Assembly (NCBI GenBank): GCA_964036045.1
Contig: OZ038381.1
Location: 134,880,306-134,944,305, forward strand
DNA: 64,000 bases
Reading direction: 5' to 3'
DNA from: Eutreptiella sp. 'Long Island Sound 2002'
Taxonomy: Eukaryota > Euglenozoa > Euglenophyceae > Eutreptiales > Eutreptiaceae
Shown: in pieces, positions 57,701-64,000 of the stretch
Numbering within the stretch: position 1 is the stretch's first letter
Layout of the letters: each line of letters opens with the position of its first letter
Program-made: the position numbers and the translations under genes
Notes under the pieces: generated by a model
Told to the model about the DNA's origin: nothing
The model's database searches: none
The model's input: the letters and a program-made list of their open reading frames with translations, nothing else

Positions 57701-59019
57701 AACCAGCCACGCCCACACTGGCCGTTCCGCAACGAGAAGTGGGGTGCCCACCGCCCAAACGGCCCACGCCATGAACACACCCACACGCACGCCCACGTCC
57801 GGCCACGCCACCCAGGCGCTATGCAGGAGCCGCGACCACCCACACAAGCACCACGCCACCACTGCCGCCAGTCACCCGCCGCCGGCGCCCCCCAGACCGG
57901 CGCCCCGGAGACCGGAAGCCACCAGATGCCTGAGGGCCGACACACACACGAGGGACCTAGAGCGCAACAGCCACCCATCCCTCACGACACCAACACCCAC
58001 ACCAACACCGGCACAAGCACGCACACGGGCCCACGCCCAGCGCCGAAAACGCCCAACCACACGCACCCCCCCCCCCCGGAAAAAAAAGCGAACACGCACA
58101 AAGAGAGGCAGCGCAAGGGACAAGCTAAGGAAGAAACCGCAAAGGGAGCAGAGGGCGAACACAAGAACCCACACGCACGCGCGCCCTCCCCCGAAACCGT
58201 CCCGACCCCGCATGTCCCGCGCCCTCCCAGGAACCGCCAAGCCCAAGACCACCCCCCACGCACCGCCACAACGGACCACCAAGAAGAGCCGCCACGGACG
58301 ACACACGACACATCGCCGCCGACCACACGGACAACACCGACACACGCCCCACCCCCACAACCCACTACGGCACGCCCACACACAGTGGTGCCCCCATGGA
58401 TGCGGTACACCACAAGAACCCCCCTCAGCCAGCCGACCAGGGACCACCTCGGGACGCACCAAGGAGGCACCACGGAAGGCCCATCCACAGTGAGGCCCCG
58501 GCACCCGCTGCCAGCCGGTAGCCTACCACGGACCCACCCCACACCCGAGCCCACAGCCCCCCCCCCCCACCATGGAGACGGTACACCCCAGCCACGCACC
58601 ACCACTCCCGACCCACGGACGCCGCGACCCACCGACCCGCAGACCCCGCAAACGTGGCAGCCCGCGTGTGGCCCATACACAGCGCTCCCTGCACAACTGG
58701 GGCCACTCACCGGTGGGCCGACACCCCCAAGCACCACGCGACCACACCCCCCTGGTTGCGACACTCCCATCCCACACACCCCGCCCCAGGGGACCCCAAG
58801 CCCCACACCACAACGAACCCACACAGCCCACATACTGAAACACACCAGAGGGACGACCAGGAGACCGCACAGGGCCGCCCCACACCGCCCGAGGACCAGC
58901 CACGAGCGAGCGACCACCCACCCCACCAGACCTGGACACGCCCCCCCCCCCCCCGGGAAGGCCACCACGCAGTGCAGCTCCACCATGCCACACCGCACCC
59001 CCCTCCCCCAGCCGAGGAC
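57701..59019. other. Pro/Thr-rich leader upstream of LINE-B
   Basis: C-rich sequence without the triplet monotony of 54-57.7 kb. Several overlapping + frames are open (Pro/His/Thr-rich) but none has a recognised domain, and start codons for the longest are non-ATG. It may be the 5' untranslated region or disordered N-terminus of LINE-B. Confidence 0.4.
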
Positions 59020-61563
59020 ATGAAACACCGAAGCCCACCAACACAGGAACGACGCCACGCCACGCCGGCTCCGCACGCCACCCCCCCCCCACCGGCACCG
59101 CCCCTGGAAGCCCCACACACCACACGCCAGCTCGACACCCACCACCGGCCACAACCGGAACCACGCCCAGGGGCGACACCACCAGCTGGGACAGCCACCA
59201 ACGAGCAGGCGCACACCACAATCACGCCAAACCACGCACTTCCCCGGGCACCGGCGCACGGCCCCACACCGGCAGCCGCACATACCCCGAGCACTAACAT
59301 AACACACCCGCCGCACCACGAAGCAGCACCCCAGCACGCCCACGATGACCCCATGGCCCTGGACATCAACAGCCTGCTAGAGCTGGAGCTCCAACACACG
59401 GAGGACACGGAACAGCATATGAACCTAACCCCGCCGGAGCCCGAGCCCGCAACAAGCGACCCCGCGGACCCCGTCCGACCCGGCCCGCAAAATTCCCCCC
59501 CACGACCCCCACCCCACGAGCGAGCACCCTGGACACACCTGTCCAACGCCCTGCGGCGCCACCAGCCCACCCACGAAGCCAGCAAGGGCCCCGCCGAGTA
59601 CCGGGCGTTCCTCGAGCGCGACCTGCCCGACGTCACGGGGTTGGGGTTCCACGGGTACACCAGCACCGCCCCATCTCCGGGCGCCCCCACACAAGAATGG
59701 AAGGAAGAGTACGCCATCGACGTCACGGACATGACGGCGTACGTGGAGAGCGTGGAGGACCCGGAGCAAGACACCATCCTCAGCCTCCTCGCCTACCACA
59801 GCTGGAGATGGGGCCATCAAGTCACCCTCCACCGGCCGCAGAGCGGACCCCACCAGTGGTCCCCAGAACAGACGGCGAAGTGGGACATCGTCCTCCAGCT
59901 CACCCCCGAGGGCTTCTACATCCTCACACACAGCGGATTACCCGACACCACACGCACCGCACAGGCGCTGCCGCTGGCCCAACCCGAGCAGGACGACGCG
60001 GACGCACCCCCCCCGGAGGAATGTAACTGGGACCCCCCCACAGCCACCACCGAACACATGCCGCACCGGCTCACCAAGCGTCACCTCCCCGAAGACTACC
60101 ATGCCACCAGCGACTCGCAGGGACGCCGCACACTGCCCCTGCAGTGGGCATCACCCGAAGGCGCCTTCACGTGGGGAGAAATCCTCCCCGGCGCCGTGGG
60201 GCTCACGTACCTGTGGCACCAGGACACAGAGGCGCACACGCAGGCCCCTAGCGCACACCTCCTCCTCACCCTGGAAGGAGAGGCCGCCATCAAAAATGTC
60301 CACACAGCGGAAGGGGAGGACCACGTACGGGCGAACGCAGACACCGCGGTGTGGTTACACGCCCACAAACACACCACACCCCCCACCATGGTACCAGGGT
60401 CCCACCCCTGGCACGTGATCCTCGTGCACCTACCAACAGGGACAGACACGGGCTACGCCCAGCAGGGATGGGCAGATAGGTGGGCACACTTGTGCGCCTC
60501 CCTGCACGATGGGCTGCATAGGCCCTCCCTCACCAGTCACACCCTCGAGCCGGCCCCCACCACGGCCGAATCCTACACCGGGGCGGCCCCCCCATGGGCC
60601 TACACGAGCACCCTCCACCGTGCAGCAGCGGAAGCCCTCAAGACCGCCATCTCCAACCACCAGGGCCTCGTGCACACCCACCACGATAACACGCAGAAGG
60701 GCTACACCCTATGGTGGCACCACCCCGCACCAGAAGGGGGCCTACAACCACCGGCAGACCAGCCTGGCATCGGCCCGCACCTCACAGCGGTCGCCCACGC
60801 CGTCGCCGCCATGGCCCAGCAGGTTGGGGCGCCACCCCAATGGGCACCGTCCGTCATCAAAGAAGCGGCGGCACGCCACAACCCAGCTTTCGCACACTTC
60901 CGGGGACGCCCCATTCATCCACCCCTACCGGACCTGGACCTCCCTGCCCACGATGCGTGGGCCGTCCACATCCTCGTGCCCCACAACACCGCGCCCAAAA
61001 CGGGGGATGCGACGGCACGCGTCACCAAACAGCTCCTGAATACCGCACTCCACTACGACATGCCGACGCCCAACGTCGTCGTCACCCACAACACGGGCCG
61101 CGACCACTACTACCTCCACGCCACGCATGAGCGCTCCCCCATCACCATATACACCTTCACCACCTACCCTGGCCCCAAGCCGCCGCGACACCACCCGCGT
61201 CCAGCGTGGAAGCATCCACTACACGTCGCCCCGACCCCGCGCAAAAGGCCCGCCCACCACGCATCCCATCCAGCCGACAGCACCGCCCTCCACGCGGCCC
61301 GCAGACGGGCTGCAGCACACCATCAAAACCACCTGCTCCCACGCATCAACGCTGGACCCGGCACCGTCACCGAAGCCACCCACAAAAGCACCTTGAACCT
61401 ACTGGCCCGCAAGCTACGCCCCAAAATGGCACTGGAGGACGCACTCTGGGTATACTATGAGGAAAGCCGCACGGCACGACTGGCGGACCTCCGCACCATC
61501 ATCCCCCGCCACATCCAGCGCGCGGTGGAACCTTCACCGTGTACGCGGCACCGCACCCCATAA
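59020..61563 (+). pseudogene. LINE-B ORF1-like protein, N-terminal part with cupin-like segment
   Basis: First in-frame ATG is 59020; the frame is open further upstream but without ATG. A Pro-rich lead is followed from about 59560 by sequence homologous to LINE-A: GPAEYRAFLERDLPD, LLAYHSWRWGHQVTLH, then near 60160-60440 TWGEILPGAVGLTYLW, HLLLTLEGEAAIKNV and HPWHVILVHLP (cupin-like pattern), then NTQKGYTLWWHH and AWAVHILVPHNTAP. Conservation of these blocks in two diverged elements argues that they are under selection. Frame is lost near 61530, where EPFTVYAAP should follow IQRAV; the last dozen codons before the TAA are out of frame. Confidence 0.58.
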
Positions 61564-61895
61564 CGGCCCAGTGCACCCACTGCAACCCCCGGTGCGCGCA
61601 ACCATGCGCGGGCGGTCTGCAACAACCCCTGCCCACCCCTACCTACAGGGGGGGCATATACCTCGGCACTATACCCCGAGACCCACATCCCTACCTCCTG
61701 CCCGCGGCGGGGGGCCACCACGCCATACCGCTACACCTTGTCGAGCACTTGGCGGTGGGACCATCCCCCTTCCAGAAACGCCCCCCCCACACCCCATCCG
61801 ACGGACGCCCGCCAGATGAGCCGACACATGCCACGCCTGGACCTAAACGCGCCATCGCACTCCTCACCCTAAAGGCGGAGGCCACCATCCCCTGA
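61539..61895 (+). pseudogene. LINE-B Cys-cluster segment
   Basis: Continues ORF1 one frame over. CTHCNPRCAQPC at 61572-61607 is a clean C-x2-C-x3-C-x3-C. It is followed by GGIYLGTIPRDPHPYLLP and HAIPLHLVEHLAVGPSPF, matching LINE-A. All four Cys are present here, making this the better reference for a possible zinc-binding knuckle. Ends at TGA 61893-61895, while homology to LINE-A continues through the stop. Confidence 0.52.
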
Positions 61896-61919
61896 GACCT
61901 GGAGGGGGAAAACCACCTC

Positions 61920-63185
61920 ATGGTGGAAGGGCTGACGGAGCACGTCCTGATCGCAGCCATGTACGCCGCGGCGTCAGCCTCCCGCCTCTGGGAGGACCGC
62001 CCCTCCCCACCTCTAGCCCAGGCAGCGCAGGACGCCCCCGACGCAGGCCCTACCGCAGAGGGCGTCCACCGCATCCTCAGCAACCGAGCGCCCCCCAAGA
62101 CCCACCCCCAAGTCGGCCCCATCCAGCTCGTCAGCTGGGACGCCATGGACGCCCCCCCGGCCACTACAGAGGTCCACATCCTCAAACACCGGGACATCTG
62201 GTGGACAGTGGAGTGGGACGACCACGGCACGGTCAGACGGGCAACGGCACACACTTCGACGACGAGGTCCCGCCCCAACCACGCGGAGGGGACCGCTTGC
62301 AGCTTGCCGCCCGCGTCCCCCACACCCCAGAAGCAGCCTGGGAAGCGCTGCACTACGCCCTCTACTGGGCGCAGTGGGCGCCAGAGGGCCCCCTCCCCCC
62401 TGGAACGCACCCCAGCGTGGACACGCCACGCCACCCGCTACACGGCCCACATGCACCGCCACGGGACAGGCACCAGGCACCGGCTCCTAACCTGTCCCAC
62501 GAACCCGCCCGACACCCTACGGGAGGCCGAGGAAGTGCTTGGCCTCATGACCAAGCAAGTGTTCCAGCTGAGGGACGCCGTCCCCACGTCCAAACCCGAC
62601 ATCCCAGCCACCCGCGAGCACCCCGTATTTGCACCGGGCCACGCGCCTGTACAGCAGCCCCAGGGCGCACCCCCCCAACAGGGACAGCCCAATGCACGGC
62701 GCCACCCGGGTGCGAAGAAGCGCAAGGTCCCCGCACAGGCCAAACCCGCGCCCAAGCCAAAAGCCAAGCTGAAGAGCTGGACCGAAGAGGAAGCCGCCGT
62801 CCTGTATCCCGAGTACGCCATTGGCACCCAGGTGCAGCTGCCCTTCGAGTACGCCAGGGCCGCGGGCCCCTGCAAGCGGATATGGGCCGCAGGTGAGGTC
62901 AAGCACCGGTACCGCGTCACCGGGGACCACCAGGGGTTCAAGATCCACGTCAAGTGGGACCCAGCCACCCCCAACGACAAGCAGGTGGGGCGCACCATCG
63001 AACTCTGGCGAGACCGAAACGGTCGTGAGATGGTCCCCATGCAGCTCTGCACCCCCGACACGGAGCACCTCACAGGCACCGAGTACACAGGCGAGGTCCA
63101 CAATGCATGGCCCCTACCCCAGCCCCAGAAGCAAAACCGCAAGGCACCCGCAGCTCAGGGCGTCATCGACCTCCTCGACGCCTGA
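61920..63185 (+). pseudogene. LINE-B ORF1-like C-terminal part with Tudor-like block
   Basis: ATG 61920 to TGA 63183-63185, 421 codons. The middle (about 62225-62415) matches LINE-A only in another frame (ALHYALYWAQWAPEGP), so two indels cancel around it. A basic linker (GAKKRKVPAQAKPAPKPKAK) may act as a nuclear localisation signal. From about 62810, YAIGTQVQLPFEYARAAG, RIWAAGEVKHRYRV, FKIHVKWDPATP and TGTEYTGEVHNAWP form the same SH3/Tudor-like pattern as in LINE-A. Confidence 0.52.
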
Positions 63186-64000
63186 TGGAGCCCGGGCTGG
63201 ACGCGGCCCGCCCCCACGACTACCGGTCCCCAAAAACCGGCGCCTACGGAAGCCCACGCCCGCATCAACGTCCTCAACGAGCCCGCGGTCACCTACGACC
63301 CCACCAAGGCCGCCACACTACAAGCCATGCCAGGGGCACACCCCCAAGGCGCAGACCTCCTGGGGTTCCTGGAGCAAGCCCTCCGCAGAGCGGACCAGCC
63401 CGAACCGGCACCGATCCTGGACCCGGAGGGGAACCAATACCACGCCCACTGGCAACAAGGGGTGCCCCTCTACCACAAGACGTCGGTCACGGTGCATGCC
63501 CACCCCGACCTCGGAGTGGACGGTCGCCTCGGGGCGTACGAGTGCGTGGGGCCCGGATGGCAGCTAAACGTGCTACTCACGCACGTCCCATTCGGGGAGG
63601 AGACCAAGGACTTCCTGAACGCCCTGAGCCTGGCGTACCGCCGCCTCTCCCTCCTGGCACCCACCATCATCATAGGCGACCTAAACGCCGCCCGCACCGA
63701 CAACGACCGCACTGGCCCACCCACAGCCATTGACATAGCCGTCCAGGACGCCATGCACCAACTGGGCCTCACCGACCTCACAGCAGGGCTCGCCAGCACA
63801 CCCTCCCATTACCCCCACCAAGACGGCACCCACCCCTCCCGCATCGACACGTGCTACGGGGACCCAACCACAGTACCCGTCCACGAGGCAACCTACAGGG
63901 ACCTCCCGCCCGCAGGCACGGGCCACCGACCCCTCTACATCGCCCTCGTCATCCCCAACCTACCCCCACCCGCGGCCACCCTGCCAGACGACACCCTCCC
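63186..64000 (+). CDS. LINE-B AP-type endonuclease, N-terminal part of ORF2, partial
   Basis: One open frame from 63186 to the window end. Conserved start EAHARINVLNEPAVTYDP (from 63249), then LLGFLEQAL (metal-binding Glu candidate), NVLLTHVPFGEE, IIIGDLNAAR with Asp 63678-63680 and Asn 63684-63686, PSRIDTCYGD with Asp 63846-63848, and TGHRPLYI with the active-site His at 63924-63926. All expected catalytic residues are present, unlike LINE-A. No ATG lies near the homology start, so ORF2 may be translated by frameshift, reinitiation or as part of a polyprotein. The RT should follow beyond 64000. Confidence 0.8.

Larger units (their letters stand above)
59020..64000 (+). mobile_element. LINE-type retrotransposon B, cut by the window end
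   Basis: Same order and orientation as LINE-A: ORF1-like region with cupin-like segment, Cys cluster, Tudor-like block, then an AP-type endonuclease still open at 64000. It differs from LINE-A at many positions along the alignment, so it is not a recent copy of it. Lesions: a frameshift near 61530, a stop at 61893, and a pair of compensating frameshifts near 62225 and 62415. RT and RNase H would lie outside the window. Confidence 0.78.

Overview
The window reads as nuclear DNA of a eukaryote. It holds several retrotransposons, long satellite arrays, poly(A) and poly(C) tracts and one decayed fragment of a metabolic gene, and no operons or bacterial-style genes. It is GC-rich from about 4 kb onward, its + strand is rich in A and C, and every recognisable coding block lies on the + strand. 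A unicellular alga or protist such as a dinoflagellate or green alga would fit, but that is inference; no species-diagnostic gene is present.

Layout. 1-3.0 kb is an AT-richer non-repetitive stretch with no convincing gene. 3.0-5.35 kb holds a dispersed repeat, a 166-bp dimeric satellite and a 65-bp satellite. 5.35-13.73 kb holds two head-to-tail copies of a Penelope-like element (PLE): a 5'-truncated copy, then a nearly complete one with a zinc-knuckle gag-like ORF, a coiled-coil ORF and a broken polyprotein. In that polyprotein the GIY-YIG endonuclease lies before the reverse transcriptase (RT). 13.73-22.24 kb is a 93-bp array followed by about 166 copies of a 47-bp unit that is mostly a near-perfect hairpin. 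22.3-31 kb is A-run-rich, then CCAGGAGTGGCG-motif-rich, then AC-rich low-complexity DNA.

31.0-39.9 kb is a decayed LINE (LINE-A): a long ORF1-like region, an apurinic (AP)-type endonuclease, an RT that lost its catalytic centre, RNase H and a C-terminal zinc motif. 39.8-43.9 kb encodes a possible Ulp1/C48-like cysteine peptidase with Pro-rich and Arg/Ser-rich tails. 44.46-44.88 kb is a frameshifted fragment of pyrophosphate-dependent phosphofructokinase. 46.8-49.9 kb is a second 47-bp array, 50.27-50.60 kb the 3' end of a third PLE copy, and 50.6-52.9 kb a second 65-bp array. 53.35-54.0 kb is a 64-bp array preceded by an inverted unit. 54-57.7 kb is AC-rich DNA with a large direct repeat. 59.0-64.0 kb is a second, diverged LINE (LINE-B) that runs off the window inside an apparently intact endonuclease.

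The elements appear mostly dead: frameshifts, stops and a deleted RT core are visible. The two PLE copies carry different lesions, and so do the two LINEs, so each pair lets the parent architecture be read. The most interesting points are the endonuclease-first PLE with an atypical RT motif C (RFRDN), the meeting of PLE copies with the 65-bp satellite at the same point of the satellite unit, the LINE accessory domains (cupin-like, Cys cluster, Tudor-like, peptidase/RS protein), and the hairpin-forming satellites.
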